Part shown: in pieces, positions 9,077 through 18,544 of the stretch
Layout: each line of letters opens with the position of its first letter
Position numbering within the stretch: position 1 is the first letter of the stretch
DNA from: DASUDX01 sp036275365
GTDB taxonomy: Bacteria > Pseudomonadota > Gammaproteobacteria > Nevskiales > Nevskiaceae
Direction: 5' to 3'
DNA length: 30,224 bases
NCBI GenBank assembly: GCA_036275365.1
Contig: DASUDX010000107.1
Location: 1-30,224, forward strand
Notes under the pieces: generated by a model
The model's database searches: none
What the model was told of the DNA's origin: nothing
What the model saw: only the letters and a program-made list of their open reading frames with translations
Made by a program: the position numbers and the translations under genes

Positions 9077-9501
9077 AACGCGGGTGCGCGCCCCGCATAG
9101 CGGCCGAGCAGCAGCTCGGCGACGCTGGCATTGCGCACCAGGTTGGCATCCACCAGCGGGTAGGCCGCCGCTGAGCGGTAGCCGGGCAGCTCCCCCAGCG
9201 CGGCGGCGTCGGCGAAGTCGAAGCCCATGCTCCAGTCGGCGAACCGGCGCCGGCTGATCGGCGACTGGGTCAGCAGGCGCAGCTCGCTGTGGCGGGAGTC
9301 GCGACGGATGCGCTCGTAGGTGGCGAGCAGTGCCGCCTCCTCGCCCTCCAGCAGCTGCAGAAAGCTGCCCTCGGCGTAGAGCAGCAGGCCGCTGATGCGG
9401 CTCGCCTCATTGTTGCGGCGGCTCACCTCGAGCAGGGCCCGCAGGTCGGTCTCGGCAAGATCGCGGCTGGCGCGGCTGGCGTAGATGATCTTGCTGAGCA
9501 T
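9073..9501 (-). CDS. Stand-alone BLUF blue-light photoreceptor
   Basis: 142-residue protein consisting of a BLUF (FAD-binding blue-light sensor) domain plus a short C-terminal helical cap. The signalling residues are all present with the spacing of AppA: Tyr7 (AppA Y21), Asn31 (N45), Gln49 (Q63), Trp90 (W104) and Met92 (M106), inside IIYAS, RRNNEASRISGLLLY, GSFLQLLEG and FADWSMGF. The start at 9501 is chosen because GGGAG stands 7 bases before it and the domain begins immediately; the frame is open upstream, which is not needed. With no output domain it must act on a partner, like PixD-type short BLUF proteins. The gene just upstream encodes a diguanylate cyclase, making c-di-GMP control by blue light the natural guess. 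Confidence 0.93.
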   Translation of the reverse strand: MLSKIIYASRASRDLAETDLRALLEVSRRNNEASRISGLLLYAEGSFLQLLEGEEAALLATYERIRRDSRHSELRLLTQSPISRRRFADWSMGFDFADAAALGELPGYRSAAAYPLVDANLVRNASVAELLLGRYAGRAPAF

Positions 9502-9547
9502 GGTCAATCTCCCGGGTACGGGCGGTGGGTGCGGCCGATCGGCGTGA

Positions 9548-10918
<1,371 letters not shown>

Positions 10919-10926
10919 TCGGGGGA

Positions 10927-11367
10927 TCAGACCTTGGGCAGGATGACCAATTCGAACCAATAGTCCTTCAGCCGTTGCAGGGCCTTCATGAAGCCATCGA
11001 GGTCGACCGGCTTCTGCACATAGGAATTGGCGCCATTGGAATAGGCGAGATCGATATCGCGCTGGTCATTCGAGGTGGTCAGCATGATCACCGGAATCCG
11101 CCGCAGCGACTCGTCGTTCTTGACCTCGCGCAGCACCTCGGTGCCGCTCATGCCGGGCAGGTTGATATCCATCAGGATCACCCCGGCCGGGCCGTGGCCC
11201 TTGTCCTTCCATTGGCCCTGGCCGCGCAGATAGTCCAGCGCCGATTCGCCGTTGTCGCAATGCACGATCTCGTTGGCGAGACCGGCCTTGCGCAGGCCGC
11301 GCTGGGTGGCGAAGACGTCCGCCGGGTTGTCCTCGACCACCAGAATCGTTTTGCCGATATCAAACAT
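10927..11367 (-). CDS. Single-domain response regulator (Rcp1-like)
   Basis: 146-residue CheY-like receiver without output domain. Acidic pocket Glu12/Asp13, phosphoacceptor Asp67 in ILMDINLPGMSG, Thr97/98 and Lys119 in QKPVD are present. The style (LTTSNDQRDIDLAYSNGANSYVQKPVD, C-terminal tail ending LVILPKV) matches the Rcp1 group that usually partners phytochrome-type or PAS histidine kinases. It lies 6 bases after the kinase gene and 8 bases before the REC-PAS-GGDEF gene, so the three are one operon. It may act as a phosphate sink or carry phosphate to an unknown target. Confidence 0.92.
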   Translation of the reverse strand: MFDIGKTILVVEDNPADVFATQRGLRKAGLANEIVHCDNGESALDYLRGQGQWKDKGHGPAGVILMDINLPGMSGTEVLREVKNDESLRRIPVIMLTTSNDQRDIDLAYSNGANSYVQKPVDLDGFMKALQRLKDYWFELVILPKV

Positions 11368-11373
11368 GGCCGG

Positions 11374-12885
11374 TCACAGCGTGAAATAGAAGGTGGACCC
11401 TCGACCGGGCTGCGACTCCAGCCAAATCGATCCGTGGTGAGCTTCGACGATCTTCTTGACGATGGTCAAGCCAACCCCGCTGCCGCCACCATAGCGGTCG
11501 CGGGCGTGCAGGCGCTTGAAGGGGGCGAAGACCCGCTCGCGGTCCTCGGCGCGGATGCCGATGCCATTGTCGCGCACGAAGAAGGCATCCTCGCCGCCGG
11601 CTAGGCGCTGGCGACCGAAGGCCAGCACCGGTGGGGTCGCCTGGTTGTACTTGATGCCGTTGGTGATCAGATTGCGCAGCAGCTCGCCGACCCGCACCGG
11701 ATCGCAGTCAAGCTGGCCCAGGGGCTCCCGCTGCAGCTGCACCTGCCGCTCCCGCAGCAGATGGTCGAGCGAGGCCAGCACCTCGTCGAGCACCTGATCG
11801 AGCGCCACCGCCGGCAGCCGCCGGAGCGGCTCGCGGCCGAGCCGGGCGATCTGCAGCAAATCCTCGATCAGCCGCTGCATGCGCTCGGCCTGCTGGCCCA
11901 GGGCCACCAGCATCTCGCGGCCGGTATCGTCCAGCCGCTCGGCGTAGTCCTCGAGCAGGAAGCGCGCATAGCTGCCCATGCCGCGCAGCGGCTCCTTGAG
12001 GTCGTGGCTGGCGACATAGGTGAAATCATCGAGCTCGGCGTTGGCCCGCTCGAGTTCCCGCGCATTGCTCTCCAGCGCCTGCTGGACCTCGATCTCGAGC
12101 GTCACATCGCGGATCACTCCGGCGATCTGCTCGAGCTGCCCGTGCTGGAACAGGCTGCGGCCGGACCCACGGATCCAGCGCTGCCGGCCCTGCGTCGTCA
12201 CCGTGCGGTAGTCGTGGCTGAAGGCGGTGGGCGCACGCAGGGCGCCCTCGATGACCGCGCGCAGGCCCTCGACATCCTCCGGGTGCACGCAGGCGAGAAA
12301 GCCCTGCAGGGTGCGGTCGAACTCACCGGCCGTGCGCCCGAGCAGCCGCTCCACCGCCGCATCTGCCTCGAAGCGGTCCTGTTGCGGCAGCCAGGTCCAG
12401 GTGCCCAGATCCGCCGCCTCGATCGCCAGGCGGGCGCGCTGGAGTTCCGCCTGGGTGTCCTTGAGGTCCTGGATGTCGGTGCAGGCGCCATAGAGCGATT
12501 GCAGTCGGCCCTGGGCGTCGCGGATCGGGGTGGCGCGGTTGAGCATCCAGCGCCAGCTGCCATCGGTTACCCGCCGCAGGCGCATCTCGCTGACCATCGG
12601 CTCGCCAGTGGCCAGCGAGTTCAGCATGCGCTGGCGGTGCGGCTCCAGGTCGTCCGGATGCACCAGATGATCCCAGCCGCGAACCGCCAGGGTTTGCGGG
12701 GTCTCGCCCAGATATTCGATGAACTGCGGATTGAGATAGCGGACCACCAGCTGGGCATCGGTGATCCAGATCAGCTGGGGGATGGATTCCGCCAGATGGC
12801 GGAAGCGGTCACCGGCCAGTACGGCGGCCACCTCGTCGGGAATGGCGGTGGCAGACAGCGGCGGAGTCGGTTCGGCAGAGGACAC
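11374..12885 (-). CDS. PAS-PAS sensor histidine kinase
   Basis: 503-residue soluble hybrid-free sensor kinase with no transmembrane segment. Two PAS domains (about 28-145 and 152-265) precede a HisKA dimerisation helix with phospho-accepting His294 in YVASHDLKEPL, and an ATPase domain with N-box NLITNGIKYN, G1 box DNGIGI and G2 box GGGSGVGLTIV. There is no LOV cysteine motif and no phytochrome GAF/PHY region, so the kinase itself shows no chromophore site of those types. The start is GTG at 12885. It begins a minus-strand run of a regulator, a diguanylate cyclase and a BLUF receptor, and is divergent from ilvN across 127 bases. Confidence 0.92.
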   Translation of the reverse strand: MSSAEPTPPLSATAIPDEVAAVLAGDRFRHLAESIPQLIWITDAQLVVRYLNPQFIEYLGETPQTLAVRGWDHLVHPDDLEPHRQRMLNSLATGEPMVSEMRLRRVTDGSWRWMLNRATPIRDAQGRLQSLYGACTDIQDLKDTQAELQRARLAIEAADLGTWTWLPQQDRFEADAAVERLLGRTAGEFDRTLQGFLACVHPEDVEGLRAVIEGALRAPTAFSHDYRTVTTQGRQRWIRGSGRSLFQHGQLEQIAGVIRDVTLEIEVQQALESNARELERANAELDDFTYVASHDLKEPLRGMGSYARFLLEDYAERLDDTGREMLVALGQQAERMQRLIEDLLQIARLGREPLRRLPAVALDQVLDEVLASLDHLLRERQVQLQREPLGQLDCDPVRVGELLRNLITNGIKYNQATPPVLAFGRQRLAGGEDAFFVRDNGIGIRAEDRERVFAPFKRLHARDRYGGGSGVGLTIVKKIVEAHHGSIWLESQPGRGSTFYFTL

Positions 12886-12993
12886 GGCGAACGGGCGGGC
12901 GGTGACGAGGGGGAATGATGCTGGGCCGGCTGCCGCTTCGCCACCGCGCCAGTAGCAGGGGTGTTCAGCACTATTGCCTGAATGGTTTCCCCC

Positions 12994-12999
12994 TATTAC
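12994..12999 (+). promoter_or_regulatory. -10 box of ilvN
   Basis: TATTAC, 13 bases before the ilvN ATG, in the AT-richer part of the gap shared with the divergent histidine kinase gene. No Shine-Dalgarno follows, so the transcript would have a very short leader. The -35 is weak. Confidence 0.4.
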
Positions 13000-13012
13000 A
13001 GTCCGCGCCCCA

Positions 13013-13513
13013 ATGCGTCACATCATCTCCATCCTGCTGCAGAACGAGGCCGGTGCGCTGGCCCGGGTGGCCGGTGCGTTTTCCTCGCGCGGCTACAACA
13101 TCGACTCCCTGTGCGTGGCGCCGACCCACGACCCGACCCTGTCGCGGCTGTCCCTGGTCACCCAGGGCTCGGATGCGGTGATCGACCAGATCATCAAGCA
13201 GACCCGCAAGCTGGTCGATGTGGTGGAGATCGTCGATCTCTCCAGCCAGGACCACATCGAGTGCGAGCTGCTGATGCTCAAGCTTGAGGTGCATCCGCCG
13301 ATGGCGCGCAGCGTGGTCGACTGCGTGCGCCGTCATCGCGCGGTGATGCTGGACGAGTCCGAGCACACCCGGATGGTGCAGTTCTCCGGCGCCGCCAGCG
13401 AGGCCGACGCCTTTCTGCGCGAGGTATCGGCCCTGGTGCCGGTGCTCGAGATCGCCCGCAGCGGTGTCGCCGCCATGGCCCGCGGCCGCGAGGCGCTGCG
13501 CCCGCCCGCCTGA
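13013..13513 (+). CDS. ilvN: Acetolactate synthase small (regulatory) subunit
   Basis: 166-residue regulatory subunit that activates the large subunit and confers feedback inhibition by valine. The N-terminal ACT domain is clear: RHIISILLQNEAGALARVAG with FSSRGYNIDSLCVAPT, followed by the C-terminal ALS_ss_C domain (ECELLMLKLEV...). The length is normal for IlvN/IlvH. The ATG at 13013 starts exactly at the conserved MRHIISIL; thirteen further in-frame upstream codons are probably untranslated. It is followed by ilvC after 70 bases with a hairpin between. Its catalytic partner is not adjacent but on the other strand at 7141-8982. The symbol ilvH would be equally acceptable. Confidence 0.95.
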   Translation: MRHIISILLQNEAGALARVAGAFSSRGYNIDSLCVAPTHDPTLSRLSLVTQGSDAVIDQIIKQTRKLVDVVEIVDLSSQDHIECELLMLKLEVHPPMARSVVDCVRRHRAVMLDESEHTRMVQFSGAASEADAFLREVSALVPVLEIARSGVAAMARGREALRPPA

Positions 13514-13520
13514 TCTGTCT

Positions 13521-13537
13521 GGCGGCGGTCTGCCGCC
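13521..13537 (+). terminator. Hairpin between ilvN and ilvC
   Basis: GGCGGC / GCCGCC arms with a 5-base loop, followed by the pyrimidine tract GTTCCCCCTTTCTTCCC. It may be a partial terminator or an mRNA-stability element lowering or separating ilvN and ilvC expression. Confidence 0.45.
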
Positions 13538-13583
13538 GTTCCCCCTTTCTTCCCGAACCGGCTCAACGCCAGGAGCGCACCGC

Positions 13584-14606
<1,023 letters not shown>

Positions 14607-14625
14607 GGCGGCGGGCCGCTTCCCC

Positions 14626-15255
14626 ATGCTGCACCGGGCCTACCGGCCGCTGCTCTCGCTGGCACCGGAGGGCTGGCCGCTGGCCCTGCTGCTGGCCGCG
14701 CTGGGGCTGTATGCGGCGGTCGCCGGGGCCTGGGCGATCACCGCCCTGGCCGCGGCCGGCTGGCTGGGCTGCCTGTGGTTCTTCCACGACGGCGAGCGGC
14801 AGACCCCCTGCCGTCCGCGCGGGGTGCTGGCCCCGGTCGACGGGGTGGTGGTGCATCGGCGCGAGTGCCATGACCCGGTGCTGGGCCGCGAGGCGATCCG
14901 CCTGACCCTGCGGGTGCGCTGCGGTGCCGCCTATGCCCTGCGCTCGCCCATCGAGGGCGAGGTGGCGGCGCTGCCGCCCAGCGAGCGCGGCCAGCCGATC
15001 TCGCGCATCCGCACCGATGAGGGGGAGGATGTGCTGCTGGTGGTGCGCCGGGGGTTTCTCGGCCCACGGCCGCTCGGGGTGGCCTATGGCGAGCGGGTGG
15101 GCCAGGGCCGCCGCTGCGGCTTCCGCCGGCTGGCCTGGGAGTTTGATCTGCTGCTGCCCGCCGGCAGCCGGGTCGAGGTGGAGAACGGGGCGCGGGTGCG
15201 CGCCGGCGAAAGCGTGCTGGCCACCCTGGTCCGGCGCGCCAGCGAGCCGGCGTGA
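14626..15255 (+). CDS. Degenerate phosphatidylserine decarboxylase-like membrane protein
   Basis: 209 residues resembling short PSD proenzymes (phosphatidylserine to phosphatidylethanolamine). N-terminal hydrophobic region at about 16-52, then FFHDGERQTP and the APVDG motif (69-73) that matches PADG of the family. The enzyme normally cuts itself at Gly-Ser in a motif like RFGSRxDVYLP to form its pyruvoyl group. Here the aligned stretch is RRLAWEFDLLLP (167-178), so Gly-Ser is Ala170-Trp171. The conserved His segment DVHVNR is replaced by GAAYALR. The rest of the C-terminus (VRAGESVLATL) is preserved. The protein should therefore be unable to form the cofactor. It keeps the usual place between ilvC and pssA, and may be a structural or regulatory remnant. 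Alignment was done by eye. Confidence 0.75.
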   Translation: MLHRAYRPLLSLAPEGWPLALLLAALGLYAAVAGAWAITALAAAGWLGCLWFFHDGERQTPCRPRGVLAPVDGVVVHRRECHDPVLGREAIRLTLRVRCGAAYALRSPIEGEVAALPPSERGQPISRIRTDEGEDVLLVVRRGFLGPRPLGVAYGERVGQGRRCGFRRLAWEFDLLLPAGSRVEVENGARVRAGESVLATLVRRASEPA

Positions 15256-15261
15256 GCCCTG

Positions 15262-15289
15262 TCGACCGGCACCGGCCGGCGCGTACACT
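15262..15289 (+). promoter_or_regulatory. Promoter of pssA, almost leaderless
   Basis: -10 TACACT at 15284-15289 with a weak -35 TCGACC at 15262-15267 (16-base spacer). The ATG follows 6 bases after the -10, so transcription would start at or near the start codon. Confidence 0.45.
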
Positions 15290-15295
15290 GCGGCG

Positions 15296-16063
15296 ATGAA
15301 CGAGCACTCCGCCAGTCCGCCCCGCCGCAAGGGCATCTACCTGCTGCCCAATCTGTTCACCACCGCCACCCTGTTCGGGGGTTTCTACGCGGTGGTGATG
15401 GCCATGCAGGGCCATTACGAGGCGGCCGCCATCGGCATTCTCGCGGCGATGGTGGCGGATGCGCTGGACGGGCGCATCGCCCGGCTCACCGATACCGCCA
15501 GCGATTTCGGCAAGGAGTACGACTCGCTGTGCGACATGGTCGCCTTTGGCGTGGGCACCAGCATCGTCGCCTTCGCCTTCTCCCTGCACCACCTTGGCGA
15601 GTACCGCTGGCTCGGCGGGCGGCTGGGCTGGGTCCTGGCCTTCACCTTCACCGCCTGCGCGGCGCTGCGCCTGGCGCGCTTCAATGTGCTGGCGGCCATC
15701 GCCGGGGGCAGCAAGGATTTCTTCGGCCTGCCCAGTCCGGCCGCGGCAGGCCTGGTCAGCTTCTTCGTCTGGTCAGCCCATGCCTCCGGCTTCAGTGGCC
15801 GGGAGGTGCTGCTGCCCACCGCGCTGCTGACGCTTGCCGCCGCCCTGCTGATGGTCAGCTCGGTGCGCTACAACAGCTTCAAGAAGGTGAAGCTGGAAGG
15901 CCGCATGCGTTTTCTGCCGTTCGCCGCGGTGATCGGCGCGCTGATCCTGGTGTCGATCGACCCGCCGCGCATGCTGTTCCTGATCTTCCTTGCCTACGCT
16001 GCCTCCGGGCCGGCGCTGTGGCTGTGGCGCCGTTTCCGCCCGGCGGAAGCGCCGCCGGTCTGA
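15296..16063 (+). CDS. pssA: CDP-diacylglycerol-serine O-phosphatidyltransferase
   Basis: 255-residue integral membrane enzyme joining CDP-diacylglycerol and serine to phosphatidylserine, the precursor of phosphatidylethanolamine. The CDP-alcohol phosphatidyltransferase signature is complete: Asp55-x2-Asp58-Gly59-x2-Ala62-Arg63-x8-Gly72-x3-Asp76-x3-Asp80. Several hydrophobic segments follow, as expected for the family. The N-terminus RRKGIYLLPNLFTTATLFGGF is characteristic of the membrane-bound PssA type rather than the E. coli peripheral enzyme. Start 15296 is fixed by a TACACT box just upstream; the longer upstream frame overlaps the PSD-like gene. Lies between the PSD-like gene and leuA. 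Confidence 0.95.
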   Translation: MNEHSASPPRRKGIYLLPNLFTTATLFGGFYAVVMAMQGHYEAAAIGILAAMVADALDGRIARLTDTASDFGKEYDSLCDMVAFGVGTSIVAFAFSLHHLGEYRWLGGRLGWVLAFTFTACAALRLARFNVLAAIAGGSKDFFGLPSPAAAGLVSFFVWSAHASGFSGREVLLPTALLTLAAALLMVSSVRYNSFKKVKLEGRMRFLPFAAVIGALILVSIDPPRMLFLIFLAYAASGPALWLWRRFRPAEAPPV

Positions 16064-16073
16064 GCAGGGGCGG

Positions 16074-16093
16074 GGCGGGTTTCGCGGCCCGCC
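16074..16093 (+). terminator. Hairpin after pssA
   Basis: GGCGGG / CCCGCC arms with an 8-base loop, 10 bases after the pssA stop and directly before the leader-peptide promoter. No strong T-run. Confidence 0.4.
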
Positions 16094-16103
16094 GGGTTTG
16101 GCC

Positions 16104-16109
16104 TACACT
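16104..16109 (+). promoter_or_regulatory. -10 box of the leuA leader transcript
   Basis: TACACT, 10 bases before the ATG of the putative leader peptide. Predicted start near 16116, leaving about 4 bases of leader. The -35 is not convincing. Confidence 0.45.
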
Positions 16110-16119
16110 CGCGCCTGCC

Positions 16120-16197
16120 ATGAACACCGGACCTGACCTGCGTCGTGCCTGCCGCCCCTGCGCGGCGGCCGTCCGACTGTGTCTGCTGCTGCCGTAA
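16120..16197 (+). CDS. Putative leucine leader peptide upstream of leuA
   Basis: A 25-codon reading frame ending RLCLLLP then TAA, with four CTG leucine codons among the last six sense codons (residues 20, 22, 23, 24). It starts a few bases after a TACACT box, lies 85 bases upstream of leuA, and is followed by two hairpins (16188-16203 and 16219-16238). This is the arrangement of leuL-type attenuation: low charged Leu-tRNA would stall the ribosome on the Leu codons and change pairing downstream. The codons are the common CTG, so control by codon rarity is not implied. Coding is inferred from composition and context alone. Confidence 0.55.
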   Translation: MNTGPDLRRACRPCAAAVRLCLLLP

Positions 16198-16238
16198 GGC
16201 AGCCCGTCCGCCGCGCCTGCAAGGGGCCGAAACCTTGC
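16188..16238 (+). promoter_or_regulatory. Putative leuA attenuator
   Basis: First hairpin GCTGCC-GTAA-GGCAGC (16188-16203) covers the last Leu codon and holds the leader stop codon in its loop. Second hairpin GCAAGG-8 bases-CCTTGC (16219-16238) is followed by the pyrimidine-rich CCTTCTCCCTTCTTCC. GGCAG (16198-16202) can alternatively pair with TTGCC (16235-16239), disrupting the second hairpin, as an antiterminator would. The T-run is imperfect. Confidence 0.45.
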
Positions 16239-16282
16239 CTGCAAGCCTTCTCCCTTCTTCCGGACCTCACCGGTCCCGCTGG

Positions 16283-17977
16283 ATGTCTGCCATGGCCCTG
16301 CTTTCCGATCCCTCCCGCAAGTACCGCTCCTTCCCGCCGGTCGGCCTGACCGACCGCCGCTGGCCCGATCGCGTCATCACCCGCCCGCCGCTGTGGTGCA
16401 GCGTCGATCTGCGCGACGGCAACCAGGCGCTGATCGAGCCGATGAACCGCGACCGCAAGCTGCGCATGTTCGAGATGCTGGTGCGGATCGGCTTCAAGGA
16501 AATCGAGGTGGGCTTTCCCTCGGCCAGCCAGACCGATTTCGACTTCGTGCGCTGCCTGATCGAGGAGGGCCGCATACCGGAAGGCGTCACCATCCAGGTG
16601 CTGACCCAGGCGCGCGAGCCGCTGATCCGCCGAACCTTCGACGCCCTGCGCGGGGCACGGCGGGCGATCGTGCACTACTACAACGCGGTGGCCCCGGTGA
16701 TGCGGCGGGTGGTGTTCAACCTGTCGCGAGCCGAGGTGATCCAGCAGCTCGCGGTGGAGCATGCGCGGATCATCCAGCAGCTGGCCGCCGAGCAGCCGGG
16801 CACCGACTGGGTGTTCCAGTACTCCCCGGAGATGTTCTCCGGCGCCGAGCTCGACTTCTCCCGCGAGATCGTCGATGCCGTCACCGAGGTCTGGCAGCCC
16901 ACCCGCGAGCGGCCCTGCATCATCAATCTGCCGTCGACGGTGGAGCACTCCACGCCCAACATCTTCGCCGACATGATCGAGTGGATGGACCGCCACCTGG
17001 CGCGGCGCGAGGCTCTGGTGCTCAGCGTGCATCCGCACAATGACCGCGGCACCGGCACCGCAGCCGGCGAGTTCGCGGTGATGGCCGGCGCCGATCGCAT
17101 CGAGGGCTGCCTGTTTGGCAACGGCGAGCGCACCGGCAATGTCGATGTGGTCAATCTGGCGCTGAATCTCTACAGCCAGGGCGTCAGCCCGGGGCTGGAT
17201 TTCTCCGACATCGACGCCATCCGCGCCACCGTCGAGTACTGCAACCAGCTGCCGGTGCATCCGCGCCATCCCTATGTCGGGGATCTGGTCTACACCAGTT
17301 TTTCCGGCAGCCACCAGGACGCGATCAAGAAGGCCTTCGCCGCCCGCCGCGAGGATGAGATCTGGGACATGCCCTATCTGCCGATCGATCCCAAGGATCT
17401 CGGCCGTTCCTACGAGGCGGTGATCCGCGTCAACTCGCAGTCCGGCAAGGGCGGCATCGCCTATCTGCTGGAGGCGGAGTACGGGCTGGCGCTGCCACGG
17501 CGGCTGCAGATCGAGTTCTCGCAGGCGGTGCAGGCGGTGACCGATGAGTCCGGCAAGGAGGTCAGCGCGGCCGATCTGTTCCGGCTGTTCGAGGCGGAGT
17601 ATCTGGGCACCGGCCCCTATGCCTACCGCGCCCACCATCTGGTCGAGGACTCCACCCGCGGGGTGAGTCTGGCCACCGAGCTGACGGTGGCCGGCGCGGC
17701 GCTGAGCCTGCGCGGCGAGGGCAACGGCCCGATCGATGCCTTCGTCAGCGCGCTGGCAGCGCGTCTGGGCGAGCCGCTGCAGGTGGTGGACTACCACGAG
17801 CATGCGCTCTCCGGCGGTGCGGACGCGCGGGCGGCGACCTACATCGAGCTGCGTCTGGGGGAGGACCGCGCGCTGTTCGGCGTCGGGCTGGACGCCAACA
17901 TCGTCACCGCCTCGCTCAAGGCCATCCTCTCGGGCGTCAACCGCGCCCTGGCCCAGCGGGTCCGGCGCACCGGCTAG
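16283..17977 (+). CDS. leuA: 2-isopropylmalate synthase, long form
   Basis: About 564-residue enzyme condensing acetyl-CoA with 2-oxoisovalerate, the committed step of leucine synthesis. The TIM barrel carries SVDLRDGNQAL (metal Asp and catalytic Arg), VLTQAREP, SVHPHNDRGTGTA (metal His pair) and CLFGNGERTGN. The C-terminal part holds the LeuA regulatory domain for leucine feedback (GPIDAFVSALAA..., ANIVTASLKAILSGVNRAL). The N-terminal SRKYRSFPPVGLTDRRWPD and length match the long type of the actinobacteria and many proteobacteria, not the E. coli type. Start 16283 or 16292; neither has a good Shine-Dalgarno. The frame continues open upstream through the leader region, but that would run over the attenuator. 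The GNAT gene follows after 2 bases. Confidence 0.95.
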   Translation: MSAMALLSDPSRKYRSFPPVGLTDRRWPDRVITRPPLWCSVDLRDGNQALIEPMNRDRKLRMFEMLVRIGFKEIEVGFPSASQTDFDFVRCLIEEGRIPEGVTIQVLTQAREPLIRRTFDALRGARRAIVHYYNAVAPVMRRVVFNLSRAEVIQQLAVEHARIIQQLAAEQPGTDWVFQYSPEMFSGAELDFSREIVDAVTEVWQPTRERPCIINLPSTVEHSTPNIFADMIEWMDRHLARREALVLSVHPHNDRGTGTAAGEFAVMAGADRIEGCLFGNGERTGNVDVVNLALNLYSQGVSPGLDFSDIDAIRATVEYCNQLPVHPRHPYVGDLVYTSFSGSHQDAIKKAFAARREDEIWDMPYLPIDPKDLGRSYEAVIRVNSQSGKGGIAYLLEAEYGLALPRRLQIEFSQAVQAVTDESGKEVSAADLFRLFEAEYLGTGPYAYRAHHLVEDSTRGVSLATELTVAGAALSLRGEGNGPIDAFVSALAARLGEPLQVVDYHEHALSGGADARAATYIELRLGEDRALFGVGLDANIVTASLKAILSGVNRALAQRVRRTG

Positions 17978-17979
17978 CC

Positions 17980-18534
17980 GTGACCGCGATCCTGCTCAGC
18001 GAGCGCCTGCGCCTGGCCCCGCTCACCGGCCAAGACGCAGCACCGCTGCACCAGCTGCTGCTGGAACCGGCGGTCAGCCAGGGCCTGTTCGAAGGCCGCC
18101 GACTGTCGCGCGAGCAGGCCGAGCAGCTGGCCGGGCGCAGCGAGTGGTCGCACGGGCAGGGCGAGCCCGGCCTGTGGACGCTGGCGCTGCGCCAGCCGGT
18201 GGTGCCGTGGATCGGCTTCGCCGGCTTCTGGAGCTTCGGGGTCGATGACGAGCGCCCGGAGCTGAGCTACGCCCTGGCCCCGGCCTGGCGCGCCCGCGGC
18301 TACGCCGCCGAGGCGGTGCGCACGGTGCTGGGCGCGGTGTTCGCCAGCGGTGCGATCCGCGAGATCCGCGCCACCACCGAGGCGGCCAACCTCGCCTCGC
18401 TGCGCCTGCTGCAGCGGATCGGGTTCCTGCCCGATGGCCAGCGCGCAGCCCGGCGCGGACAGCTCTGCCTGCGCCTGCCGCGCGGGGTGTACCTGGGCCG
18501 GGCCCTGGCCGCCGGAGGACCGGCGGACGGGTAG
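17980..18534 (+). CDS. GNAT family N-acetyltransferase (RimJ/RimL-like)
   Basis: 184-residue acetyl-CoA-dependent acetyltransferase of the Acetyltransf_3 (RimJ/RimL) type. Seen are the N-terminal ERLRLAPLTGQDAAPLHQLL, the acetyl-CoA segment ELSYALAPAWRARGYAAEAVRTVL (about 89-112) and ATTEAANLASLRLLQRIGF. Substrate unknown. The GTG start lies 2 bases after the leuA stop, so it is probably translated from the leuA mRNA. Its stop codon overlaps the TAGACT motif before the glycosylase gene. Confidence 0.85.
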   Translation: MTAILLSERLRLAPLTGQDAAPLHQLLLEPAVSQGLFEGRRLSREQAEQLAGRSEWSHGQGEPGLWTLALRQPVVPWIGFAGFWSFGVDDERPELSYALAPAWRARGYAAEAVRTVLGAVFASGAIREIRATTEAANLASLRLLQRIGFLPDGQRAARRGQLCLRLPRGVYLGRALAAGGPADG

Positions 18535-18544
18535 ACTGCGGCGC

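Noticed and set aside
10919..10960. Upstream TTG start for the REC-PAS-GGDEF gene
   Set aside because: It would overlap the previous gene by 34 bases and adds 14 residues outside the receiver fold; the ATG at 10918 fits better.
11374..12885. LOV or phytochrome photosensor in the histidine kinase
   Set aside because: The PAS domains lack the LOV cysteine motif and no PAS-GAF-PHY bilin-binding arrangement is seen; the only supported photoreceptor is the BLUF protein.
12915..13012. A leader peptide before ilvN
   Set aside because: A short ATG frame exists at 12915 but it has no run of branched-chain residues, no following terminator stem, and continues into ilvN in another frame.
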